In this document: positions 7,834 to 15,886 of the stretch, piece by piece | How the letters are laid out: each line of letters starts with the position of its first letter | How positions within the stretch are numbered: the stretch's first letter is position 1 | Assembly: GCF_030651755.1 (NCBI RefSeq) | Contig: NZ_JAUSBZ010000152.1 | Coordinates: forward strand, 1 to 64,000 | Origin: Phenylobacterium sp. | Lineage (GTDB): Bacteria > Pseudomonadota > Alphaproteobacteria > Caulobacterales > Caulobacteraceae | Length of the DNA stretch: 64,000 nt | Direction of reading: 5' to 3' | The notes under the pieces: generated by a model | What the model was told of the DNA's origin: nothing | What the model saw: the letters and a program-made list of their open reading frames with translations, nothing else | Databases searched by the model: none | Made by a program: the position numbers and the translations under genes

Positions 7834-8890
7834 GGTTCTGGACGATGAAACGCGCCCGGTAGAGCAACTCGTCAAACGTCAGGATTTCGGGCGAACGCAC
7901 GTTCCGCCGATAGAGCTCGAAGCACGCAATTTTATCGTCGTTTCCAGATAACTCACCAGAGTTTCCAACAACGAGGAAACCACGCGGCTCAACAGAATAC
8001 GTCAGATCTGTCGTGTCATTACCCGCGGCGTCCTTCATCACTTCCCGGAAGCGCCGGCGGGCAAAATCAAATGTGGTTTTCTGCACCTGCGTAACCGCGT
8101 TGGAAACCTCACTACTCACCCCATAGCAGCCAGGGCGATAGGGCTCCGCCGTTTGTCTGAGCAGGGCGGTGCTGTCTTTCTTGATCTCGACGAAAACGAA
8201 CTGGCTGACCTGCGCGCGGGTTCGCATCAGCGCGTCTACGGTTTTTCCCGCTCGGTCGAATTCGTGCCCGGTGGTCTTTGCCATCAAGGTCTCTGACACT
8301 TTGCCCATGGCTACGTAGTGGAGCCCGTGTCCGAATATCCAAGAATTGACCTCAAAGAACGCTTGCCAGTCCGCCTCTGAGAGCCCTTTTCCCATGCGGT
8401 GTTCAAAGTCGTCCAACACCGAACGCTTCGCTGCCAACGCGTATATATCTTGGTGTAGCTCAGGAGACTCGGCTAGTTGGGCGATGACGTCGGCCGCTTT
8501 GTTCGATGTCAGAAGACTTGTGAGCGCTGCAAGACTCACATTCTCCAATGAAACTTTCGTCTTTCGGGCGTCACCGAAGTCGAGGCTTGCTATAATTCTC
8601 AAGAAATCGCGGATTTGGGCTAGTTGAAAATGGGTGACCTGCACCCGGGAATCCTCACGCCACCCATAGGTCTTATGGTGAGTAAGCTTGATAAGCGCGA
8701 AAGTGCCGAAGTCAGATTTGTCATTCACCCAGAAGGCTTTGACCGCTAGCTTGCAGCGTTGGGTGACGTCTATGCCACCGATGACCTCCTCGCTTGCGCC
8801 ACATATCGTAGCGTAGGCACCATTGGGACCCGGGTGAACATAGAGCTTATCAGGCGTGTAGTTCGCCAAGTATTCCGCATCATCGCTCAT
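7814..8890 (-). CDS. sduA: Shedu anti-phage nuclease SduA (DUF4263)
   Basis: A 358-residue single-protein defence system. The C-terminal half is a DUF4263 nuclease of the PD-(D/E)XK fold. It starts with the signature WQAFFEVNSWIFGHGL (residues 175-190). The putative catalytic set follows: Asp219 in TVDALMRT and Glu235-Ile-Lys237 in FVFVEIKK, then YRPGCYGVSSEVSNAVTQVQ (residues 251-270). Residues 1-110 form a separate, strand-rich N-terminal domain, probably regulatory. Base use differs from the neighbours: a hand count of 8581-8640 gives 27 G or C in 60. That and the adjacent vapBC and orphan antitoxin point to horizontal gain. Shedu was shown to protect bacteria from phage in published work; activity of this copy is inferred. 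Confidence 0.88.
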   Translation of the reverse strand: MSDDAEYLANYTPDKLYVHPGPNGAYATICGASEEVIGGIDVTQRCKLAVKAFWVNDKSDFGTFALIKLTHHKTYGWREDSRVQVTHFQLAQIRDFLRIIASLDFGDARKTKVSLENVSLAALTSLLTSNKAADVIAQLAESPELHQDIYALAAKRSVLDDFEHRMGKGLSEADWQAFFEVNSWIFGHGLHYVAMGKVSETLMAKTTGHEFDRAGKTVDALMRTRAQVSQFVFVEIKKDSTALLRQTAEPYRPGCYGVSSEVSNAVTQVQKTTFDFARRRFREVMKDAAGNDTTDLTYSVEPRGFLVVGNSGELSGNDDKIACFELYRRNVRSPEILTFDELLYRARFIVQNLSGQAD

Positions 8891-9160
8891 AGCGGCAAGA
8901 TATCGCGGTTCTCGCTCGCTTGGCTAGGCCGATCAACTGGGGCTGGTCTGCACTTGCCGAGGACTTGCGCGCCAAAGTCCAAAGGACTGGGCTAACAGCG
9001 GCGTTTCCGAGCGGCCGCTCAGAGCCAGAACCGGCCAACAACTCCCCACCTCCCGCAATTCCTACCGCCCCGCAGGAGTCTTGCGGTTGTGGCGGGGGGG
9101 CGGGGTATGTAGGTTGCGGCCCTCTTCCATCACCAGTGTCTGCAAGGACCGTCCGCGCTC
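8891..9160. other. Intergenic region between divergent sduA and maeB
   Basis: About 270 bases with no supportable gene. The part near sduA is mixed in composition; the part near maeB is G-rich (a run around 9090-9110). It presumably holds both promoters, but I could not identify clear -35/-10 boxes. No integrase, direct repeat or attachment-site duplication was recognised at this edge of the island. Confidence 0.5.
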
Positions 9161-11449
9161 ATGAGCGACGCCGAGAAACGCACCTTCACCGACGAGGAGG
9201 CGCTGAGCTTCCACCGTCTGCCCACCCCTGGGAAAATCGCCATCGTGCCGACCAAGCCGATGGCCACGCAGCGGGACCTCTCGCTGGCCTATTCCCCCGG
9301 CGTGGCCGTACCGGTGCTGGCGATCGCCGAGGATCCGGACAAGGCCTATGACTACACCTCCAAGGGCAACCTGGTGGCGGTCATCTCCAATGGCACGGCC
9401 ATCCTGGGCCTCGGCAATCTGGGGGCCCTGGCGTCCAAGCCGGTGATGGAGGGCAAGAGCGTCCTCTTCAAGCGCTTCGCCGATGTGGACTCCATCGATG
9501 TGGAGGTCTCGGCCACCGACGCCGACGAGATCATCACGGTGATCAAGAACATCGGCATCACCTATGGCGGCATCAATCTGGAGGACATCAAGTCCCCCGA
9601 ATGCTTCCGCATCGAGACCGAGCTGCAGGAGCTGCTCGACATCCCGGTCTTCCATGACGACCAGCATGGCACGGCGATCATTTCCTGCGCGGGCCTGCTC
9701 AACGCCTGCAAGATCACCGGGCGCAAGCTGTCCGAGGCCAAGGTGGTGCTGTGCGGCGCCGGCGCCGCGGGCATCGCCTCCCTCGAGCTGATGAAGGCCA
9801 TGGGGGTGCGGGCCGAGAACTGCATCGCCGTGGACAATACCGGCGTCATCTATCGTGGCCGGGCCGAAAACATGAACCAGTGGAAGTCGGCCCACGCCAT
9901 CGACACCGACAAGCGCACCCTGGCTGAGGCGCTGGACGGCGCCGACGTGTTCCTCGGCCTGTCGGTCAAGGGCGCGGTGACGCCGGAAATGGTCGCCTCC
10001 ATGGCGCCCAATCCGATCATCTTCGCCATGGCCAATCCCGATCCGGAGATCACGCCCGAAGAGGTTCATGCGGTCCGCAAGGACGCCATCATGGCGACGG
10101 GCCGCAGCGACTATCCCAACCAGGTCAACAACGTCCTGGGCTTCCCCTACATCTTCCGCGGCGCGCTGGACGTGCGCGCCCGGCGGGTGAACATGGAGAT
10201 GAAGATCGCCTGCGCCCAGGCGCTCGCGGCTCTGGCCCAGGAGGACGTGCCCGACGAGGTGGCCGCGGCCTATCACGGGGTGCAGCTGAAGTTCGGCCCG
10301 CAATACATCATCCCGAGCCCCTTCGATCCGCGGCTGATCTCCTACATCCCGCCCTTCGTGGCCCAGGCGGCCATGGACACCGGGGTGGCGCGCAAACCGA
10401 TCGAGGACATGGACGCCTATCGCGCCCAGCTGGCCCAGCGGCTCGATCCCACCGCGGCCTTCCTGCAGAAGCTGCAGGGCTCGGTCCTGTCGGGGCCAAA
10501 GAAGCGCGTGGTGTTCGCCGAGGGCGAGGAGCCCAGCGTGATCCGCGCGGCCTACGCCTTCCAGACCGCAGGGCTCGGCGAGGCGATCCTGGTGGGCCGT
10601 GACGAGCTGGTGGCCGAGAACATGCGCGCCGTGGGCCTCAGCCCCACCGACGCCAACCTGCGGGTGGTCAACGCCCGGACCTCCGACCACAATCCGGAGT
10701 TCGCCGAGTTCCTCTACAAGCGCCTGCAGCGTCAGGGCTATCTGATGCGCGACGTGCAGCGGCTGGTGAACCAGGACCGCAACACCTTCGCCGCCTGCAT
10801 GGTGGCGCTGGGCCATGCCGACGGAATGGTCACCGGGGTGACGCGCTCCTACGACCAGGTGCTGGACGAGGTCCTGCGGGTCATCGATCCGGCCCCGGCC
10901 GGGCGGGTCATGGGCATGTCGGTGCTGCTGGGCAAGGGCCACACCCTGTTCATCGCCGACAGCAATGTCACCGAAATGCCCGAGGCCGAGGACCTGGTGG
11001 AGATCGCCCTGGAGGCCGCCCAGGCCGTCAAGGCGCTGGGCTACACCCCGCGCCTGGCCTTCATGTCCTATTCCACCTTCGGCAATCCCATGGGCGACCG
11101 CTCCGAAAAGGTGCGCGAGGCCGTGGCCATGCTCGACGAGATGGAGCTCGACTTCGAGTACGAGGGCGAGATGCCGCCGTCCCTGGCCCTGGAGCCCGAG
11201 CGTCGCGGCAACTTCCCCTTCATGCGCCTGACCGGCCCGGCCAATGTGCTGATCATGCCGGCCATCCACTCGGCCTATATCTCCACCCAGCTGGTGCAGG
11301 CCTTTGGCGGCGCCACCCTGGTGGGCCCGATCCTGCTCGGCCTCGAAAAGTCGGTGCAGATCGCGCCCCTGTCCTCCTCGGTCACCCGCATCCTGCAGCT
11401 GGCGACGCTGGCGGCCTACGACCTGCGCCAGACCGAGGCGCCCCGCTGA
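9161..11449 (+). CDS. maeB: NADP-dependent malic enzyme with C-terminal phosphotransacetylase-like domain
   Basis: Oxidatively decarboxylates malate to pyruvate with NADP. The 762-residue two-domain layout is typical of proteobacterial MaeB. Residues 1 to about 425 are the malic enzyme part, with LAYSPGVAVPV, FKRFADVDSIDVEV, the metal-binding VFHDDQHGTAII and the nucleotide-binding LCGAGAAGIASLEL. From about 445 comes a phosphotransacetylase-like domain (KKRVVFAEGEEPSVIRAA, then GPILLGLEKSVQIAPLSSSV at the end), which in known homologues is regulatory and binds acetyl-CoA rather than catalytic. The ATG at 9161 starts MSDAEKRTFTDEEALSFH, the usual N-terminus. Confidence 0.95.
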   Translation: MSDAEKRTFTDEEALSFHRLPTPGKIAIVPTKPMATQRDLSLAYSPGVAVPVLAIAEDPDKAYDYTSKGNLVAVISNGTAILGLGNLGALASKPVMEGKSVLFKRFADVDSIDVEVSATDADEIITVIKNIGITYGGINLEDIKSPECFRIETELQELLDIPVFHDDQHGTAIISCAGLLNACKITGRKLSEAKVVLCGAGAAGIASLELMKAMGVRAENCIAVDNTGVIYRGRAENMNQWKSAHAIDTDKRTLAEALDGADVFLGLSVKGAVTPEMVASMAPNPIIFAMANPDPEITPEEVHAVRKDAIMATGRSDYPNQVNNVLGFPYIFRGALDVRARRVNMEMKIACAQALAALAQEDVPDEVAAAYHGVQLKFGPQYIIPSPFDPRLISYIPPFVAQAAMDTGVARKPIEDMDAYRAQLAQRLDPTAAFLQKLQGSVLSGPKKRVVFAEGEEPSVIRAAYAFQTAGLGEAILVGRDELVAENMRAVGLSPTDANLRVVNARTSDHNPEFAEFLYKRLQRQGYLMRDVQRLVNQDRNTFAACMVALGHADGMVTGVTRSYDQVLDEVLRVIDPAPAGRVMGMSVLLGKGHTLFIADSNVTEMPEAEDLVEIALEAAQAVKALGYTPRLAFMSYSTFGNPMGDRSEKVREAVAMLDEMELDFEYEGEMPPSLALEPERRGNFPFMRLTGPANVLIMPAIHSAYISTQLVQAFGGATLVGPILLGLEKSVQIAPLSSSVTRILQLATLAAYDLRQTEAPR

Positions 11450-11540
11450 TGACCCTCGGCGCCCGCCAGCACGCCTGACGGATCGCGCGCCTTCGGGGCG
11501 GCGGGCGATCCGCCGTCCGCCCCCCGAAGGAGTCCGCGCC

Positions 11541-12890
11541 ATGAGCGCCGCGCCTACACCCTCGACCCCGCCCCAAACTGAGGTGGGCCTCAGCCTGGGG
11601 ATCGACTTCGGCACCACCAACACCGTGCTCGCCCTGGCCGCGCCCGGCGCGCCGGCCCGCCTGGCGCGCTTTCCGGCGCCCGACGGCGACGTGTTCGCCT
11701 TCCGCTCGGCGCTGGCCTTCCATGCGCCGCCGGACCAGCCTGCCGAGCGCACGGTGGAGGCTGGCCCCTGGGCCATCGAGGCCTATGTGGAGGACCCGCT
11801 GGAGACCCGCTTCATCCAGTCCTTCAAGACCTTCGCCGCTTCGGCGAGCTTCACCGAGACCCAGATCCTGGGACGCCGCTACGCCTTTGAGGACCTGCTC
11901 TCGGCCTTCCTGTTCAAGCTGCGCGAACATGGGGGTGAGACCCTGGCCCACCTGCCCGCCCGGGTGATCGTCGGGCGCCCCGTCACCTTCGCCGGCGCCG
12001 CGCCTGATCCGCGCCTGGCGCTGTCGCGCTACGAGACGGCCTTCGCCCGACTGGGATTCTCCGAAATCCTCTATGTCTATGAGCCGGTGGGCGCAGCCTT
12101 CTTCTTCGCCCGCACGCTGAAGGCCGACGCCACCGTCCTGGTGGGCGACTTCGGCGGCGGCACCAGCGACTTCTCCATCATCCGCTTCAAGCGCGATGGC
12201 GAAGGCGCGTTCCGGGCCGAGCCGCTGGGGCGTTCAGGCGTTGGCGTGGCCGGCGACGCCTTTGACTACCGGATCATCGACCAGCTGGTGTCGCCGGCGC
12301 TCGGCAAGGGGTCCAGCTACAGGACCTTCGGCAAGACCCTGCCCATCCCCAACCGCTATTACTCGGCCTTCGCCCGCTGGGACCAGCTGGCCCTGTTGCG
12401 GGCCTCCCGGGACATGCGCGAGATCCGCAAGCTCGAGCGCGAGGCCGTGGAGCCTGAGAAGATCGCCCGGCTGATCGAAATCCTCGACGACAACCACGCC
12501 TATCCCCTCTACCGGGCCGTCTCGCGGCTGAAGGAGACCCTGTCGCGGCAGGGTCAGGCGCGCTTTTCCTTCGAGGCCGGCGGGGTCTCCATCGTCCGCG
12601 ATGTGGCGCGGGGGGAGTTCGAATCCTGGATCGCCCCGGAACTGGGCAAGATCGAAGGCGCGGTGGACGAGGCCCTGGCGGGCGCTGGCCTGAACCCGGA
12701 CGGGATCGACCGGGTCTTCCTCACCGGCGGCTCATCCCTGGTGCCGGCGGTCCGCGCCATCTTCAACCGCCGCTTCGCGCCTGAAAAAATCGAGACCGGC
12801 GGGGAGCTGGAGTCCATCGCCTCGGGCCTGGCCCTCATGGGCCACGAACCCGACCTCGCCCGCTGGGGCGAGCGGGCAGTGATCGCTTAA
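11541..12890 (+). CDS. Hsp70-family ATPase (YegD-like)
   Basis: A 449-residue actin-fold ATPase of the Hsp70 superfamily. The phosphate-1 motif is LGIDFGTTNTVLAL near residue 18, phosphate-2 is LVGDFGGGTSDFSIIRF near residue 200, and the adenosine motif VFLTGGSSLVPAVRAIFNRR lies near residue 395. The chain ends about 50 residues later, so there is no substrate-binding domain or lid as in DnaK; this is the layout of E. coli YegD. The ATG at 11541 is preceded by AAGGAG at a suitable distance. It follows maeB by 91 bases and could be read through from it. Client or function is unknown. Confidence 0.88.
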   Translation: MSAAPTPSTPPQTEVGLSLGIDFGTTNTVLALAAPGAPARLARFPAPDGDVFAFRSALAFHAPPDQPAERTVEAGPWAIEAYVEDPLETRFIQSFKTFAASASFTETQILGRRYAFEDLLSAFLFKLREHGGETLAHLPARVIVGRPVTFAGAAPDPRLALSRYETAFARLGFSEILYVYEPVGAAFFFARTLKADATVLVGDFGGGTSDFSIIRFKRDGEGAFRAEPLGRSGVGVAGDAFDYRIIDQLVSPALGKGSSYRTFGKTLPIPNRYYSAFARWDQLALLRASRDMREIRKLEREAVEPEKIARLIEILDDNHAYPLYRAVSRLKETLSRQGQARFSFEAGGVSIVRDVARGEFESWIAPELGKIEGAVDEALAGAGLNPDGIDRVFLTGGSSLVPAVRAIFNRRFAPEKIETGGELESIASGLALMGHEPDLARWGERAVIA

Positions 12891-12897
12891 AGCTGGA

Positions 12898-12945
12898 CGC
12901 GCGTTTCGATCCGATAACCGGTTCCCACTTATCGGAACGCGCTCT
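12898..12945. repeat. Intergenic palindromic repeat, family A copy 2 (inverted)
   Basis: Reverse-complement copy of the 4304-4352 element, between the convergent Hsp70-like and PhoD genes. On the minus strand it reads AGAGCGCGTTCCGATAAG, then GGGAACCGG, and its final third has one inserted or changed base (ATCGGATCGAAACGCGC). Both copies sit where two genes converge, which suits a shared bidirectional terminator. Confidence 0.75.
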
Positions 12946-14530
12946 AGGCCGGAACCACCACCGCCTCGCCATTGGGCACGACCAGCTTCGCCCGGGTGCT
13001 GACGGCGCCGCCGGGCGCGCTGACCCTGTCCATCACCCGGAAGGCGGTCTCGAAGCGCTCGGCCGTCACGTCGCAGAGCATGTAGCCGCGCTGGGAGTTG
13101 TTGAACTTCAGCTGCGGATTGGCCGCCTGGACCTGCGCCATCCGTGGCGACTGATCGCTCCCATCGCCGCCAGAGGTGATGGAGGTGGCGACGAACTCGG
13201 TGGCGATGGCCCGTGGCTCAGGGTTGCGGCCGTCCAGGTGCAGCTCGCCGGCATAGTTCTGATGCTCGTCACCGGTCAGCACCACGGGATTGGCCACCCG
13301 GCGGTCGCGGATATGACGCAGTAGCCGGGCCCGCGGCGTCCGGTAGCCGCCCCAGGAGTCGGGATTGACCATGTAGCCGGGGCCGGGATCGCGATCGAGG
13401 TCCATCATCATCACCTGCTGGGCCAGGAGGTTCCAGCGGGCGGGCGAAGATGACAGGCTGTCGAACAGGAACTGTTCCTGCGCCGCCCCCAGCATCTCGG
13501 CCTGCGCCCGCTCCAGTTCGTTGCAGGCGCCCCAGCGGCCGCCACAGGGGTGCTCGGTGCGATACTGCCGGGTGTCCAGCAGGTTCAGCCGTAGCAGGGT
13601 TCCATAATCGGCCCGCCGGTAGAGCCGCATGGCCGGGCCGGCCGGGAAGGCCGAGCGCCGCAGGGGCATGTGCTCGTAATAGGCCTGCATGGCCGACTGC
13701 TGACGCAGGCGGAAGATGGCCGGGTCGGTTCCGTCCTGATCGAGGTCGGCGGCCCAGTTGTTGTCGATCTCGTGGTCGTCCCAGGTGACGAACCAGGCGG
13801 CCGCGGCGTGGCTGGCCTGCAGGTCGGGGTCCATCTTGTACTGGGCGTAGCGCCGCCGATAGTCATCCAGGCTGTAGGTCTCCTGACCCACATGCTGGCG
13901 CTGATTGGCCTGGGGGCCGGCTGCGGAGTTCCCCACCCGGGCCGAGCGCCCCTCATAGATGTAGTCGCCGTAGCAGAAGACGAAGTCGAGCTCGTCCTCC
14001 TCCGCCAGGCGCCGGTGGGCGGTGTAAAAGCCCTGCTCGTAGTGCTGGCAGCCGACCACGCCGAAACGGACCCGGGCCAGGCTCGCCCCGGCCGCGGGCG
14101 TCGTGCGGGCCCGGCCTGCGAGACTACGCTCGGCGCCGGCCATGAACCGGTAGTGATAGGTCCGCGCCGGCGAGAGGCCGGCCACCTCCACATGAACCGC
14201 ATGGGCGAGCTCGGGCCTCGCCACGGTCTCACCTCCGGCGGCGATACGGGTGAAGGCCTCGTCCTCGGCCACCTCCCAGCTGACCGGCACGGGGCGGGCG
14301 GGCATGCCGTAGCCGACCGCCAGGGGGTCGGGCGCCAGCCGCGTCCAGATGACGAAGCCGTCGGGGGCCGGGTCGCCGGCCGCCAGGCCCAGCTGGAACG
14401 GATAGTCGGCGAACACCGGCTGGGCCTGCGCCTGACGGGGGTCGAGCGCCGGGGCCAGGAGCGCGCCCAGGCCTCCGGCCAGCATCCGCCGGCGCGACAG
14501 GGTCAGGGCTCGAATAGTGTGGTCGTCCAT
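12944..14530 (-). CDS. PhoD-type alkaline phosphatase, Tat-exported
   Basis: A 528-residue phosphodiesterase/phosphomonoesterase of the PhoD family, which releases phosphate from esters outside the cytoplasm using Fe/Ca. A twin-arginine signal is visible (LSRRRMLAGGLGALLAPAL, residues about 11-29), with a likely cut after AQAQ. The PhoD N-terminal domain follows (FQLGLAAGDPAPDGFVIWTRL), and the metallophosphatase domain shows FGVVGCQHYEQGFY, CYGDYIYEG, VTWDDHEIDNNWA and LTGDEHQNYAGEL, which supply metal ligands. The amine oxidase gene upstream is on the same strand. Phosphate control is expected for the family, but I saw no clear Pho box. Confidence 0.9.
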   Translation of the reverse strand: MDDHTIRALTLSRRRMLAGGLGALLAPALDPRQAQAQPVFADYPFQLGLAAGDPAPDGFVIWTRLAPDPLAVGYGMPARPVPVSWEVAEDEAFTRIAAGGETVARPELAHAVHVEVAGLSPARTYHYRFMAGAERSLAGRARTTPAAGASLARVRFGVVGCQHYEQGFYTAHRRLAEEDELDFVFCYGDYIYEGRSARVGNSAAGPQANQRQHVGQETYSLDDYRRRYAQYKMDPDLQASHAAAAWFVTWDDHEIDNNWAADLDQDGTDPAIFRLRQQSAMQAYYEHMPLRRSAFPAGPAMRLYRRADYGTLLRLNLLDTRQYRTEHPCGGRWGACNELERAQAEMLGAAQEQFLFDSLSSSPARWNLLAQQVMMMDLDRDPGPGYMVNPDSWGGYRTPRARLLRHIRDRRVANPVVLTGDEHQNYAGELHLDGRNPEPRAIATEFVATSITSGGDGSDQSPRMAQVQAANPQLKFNNSQRGYMLCDVTAERFETAFRVMDRVSAPGGAVSTRAKLVVPNGEAVVVPA

Positions 14531-14584
14531 GCGCCCCTCCCCAGACAGCGCTCTTGTCTAACCTCAGTCCATGACGGCCGTGAG

Positions 14585-15832
14585 TCAGGTCTCCCGCAGG
14601 CCAAGCGCCGCCAGGGCCTCATCGGCGGCCCGCAGGCCGCTCTCCCACGCGCCATGGGCGGTGGAGAAGGATTTGGTTGAGGTGGCCTCGCCGGCGAAAA
14701 ACAGGCGGCCATCGACCGGCTCGGCCAAGGCCCGCCTGGCCGCCGCGCAGCCCGGCAAGGCGTGGGAGTAGGCGCCCAGGACCCAGGGATCGGCGCCCCA
14801 GCGGGTCTCGGCCAGGGGCTGCAGCTGGGCGCGCACATCGGCGCCGTAACAGGCGACCAGCTCGTCGATGGCGAAGGCCGTGGCTGCGCCAGGCCCCTCG
14901 GCCGACAGCGCCCGGGCGTGGTCGCCGCCGAAATAGGCCTCGATCACCGGCCGCCCCAGGGGCCGGAGATAGTAGCTGCCGGTCGCCGCCCGGTCGGTGG
15001 CGCCCCAGCGGTGGCTCTCCCGCGGGAAGACCTCCGGCGCGGAGGGCCGCAGGAACACCTTCTCGGCCTGGCCCAGCGGCAGGCCCGTGGCGGCGTCCAC
15101 CTTGGCCGGCAGGCGGGGATGGATGCGGATGGCCTCCTGGGCGATCAGCGCGCTGGAGACGGTCACCACCGCGGCCCTGGCGGTGATGGTTCCCCGGGCG
15201 GTCTCCAGCCTGAGCCTCGAGCCCTCATGGTCGATGGACAGCACCGCGCAGTGGGGCACGATCAGGGACCGGGGGGCGAGGCCGCAGATCGCCGCCCCAT
15301 AGCCGTCAGGCGCCCGCCAGTTCACGCCGGTATCGGAAAAGGCCCCATAGTCCTGCACCGAGACCTGGGAGAGGGACGCGCCGTTATAATAGGCGCTGAA
15401 GGCCTCCAGCATCGGATGCCAGCGCGTCGCCCGCGGGGGCAGGTGGGCGATGGCGCGGCCCTCCTGTCCCGCCCGGGCGGCCTGTTCGAGGGCGGCTTCA
15501 AAGTCCTGCATGGCGCTGGCGAAGGCGGCCTGATCCTCAGGCGTCAGGCTCTGATTGGCCTCGGGGCGGCTCCAGGCCGGCGTCGTGCGGTCCAGCGCCA
15601 CGCCGGCCCGGGCGAACAGGGTCGCCAGCGGATTGCGATCGGCGCTGTGCAGCCAGCCGCACCCCAGGTCGAGGGGCAGGTCCGGGCGGGCCGCCAGGGT
15701 GTGAGCCCGGCCGCCGATGCGGCCCTGCCCCTCCAGGACGACCACCGAAAGGGCTGCGCGGGACAGGCGCGCCGCCGCCGCGAGGCCAGCGGCTCCGGCC
15801 CCGACCACAACAACATCGAACGCATCCTGCAT
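14585..15832 (-). CDS. FAD-dependent amine oxidase family protein
   Basis: A 415-residue flavoprotein of the flavin monoamine oxidase family. The N-terminal dinucleotide fold is VVVGAGAAGLAAAARLSR (residues 7-24), followed by VVLEGQGRIGGRAHTL, the FAD-ribose and GRAxT region. The C-terminal FAD motif is GRLFFAGEATSTKSFSTAHG near residue 375. No signal peptide is seen. Members oxidise amines or polyamines, or act as desaturase-like enzymes; the substrate is not readable here. It lies 54 bases upstream of the phoD gene on the same strand. Confidence 0.87.
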   Translation of the reverse strand: MQDAFDVVVVGAGAAGLAAAARLSRAALSVVVLEGQGRIGGRAHTLAARPDLPLDLGCGWLHSADRNPLATLFARAGVALDRTTPAWSRPEANQSLTPEDQAAFASAMQDFEAALEQAARAGQEGRAIAHLPPRATRWHPMLEAFSAYYNGASLSQVSVQDYGAFSDTGVNWRAPDGYGAAICGLAPRSLIVPHCAVLSIDHEGSRLRLETARGTITARAAVVTVSSALIAQEAIRIHPRLPAKVDAATGLPLGQAEKVFLRPSAPEVFPRESHRWGATDRAATGSYYLRPLGRPVIEAYFGGDHARALSAEGPGAATAFAIDELVACYGADVRAQLQPLAETRWGADPWVLGAYSHALPGCAAARRALAEPVDGRLFFAGEATSTKSFSTAHGAWESGLRAADEALAALGLRET

Positions 15833-15886
15833 GCCGCGACTAGGCAGGTTCTACGGCCAAGGTTCAACCCCCGGCGTCGAATCGTC

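Noticed and set aside
8920-9351. Plus-strand frame beginning between the Shedu and malic enzyme genes
   Set aside because: Most of it lies in another frame of maeB and the rest is low-complexity; no family recognised.
9062-11776. Long antisense frame opposite maeB
   Set aside because: Same composition artefact; maeB motifs are complete on the plus strand.
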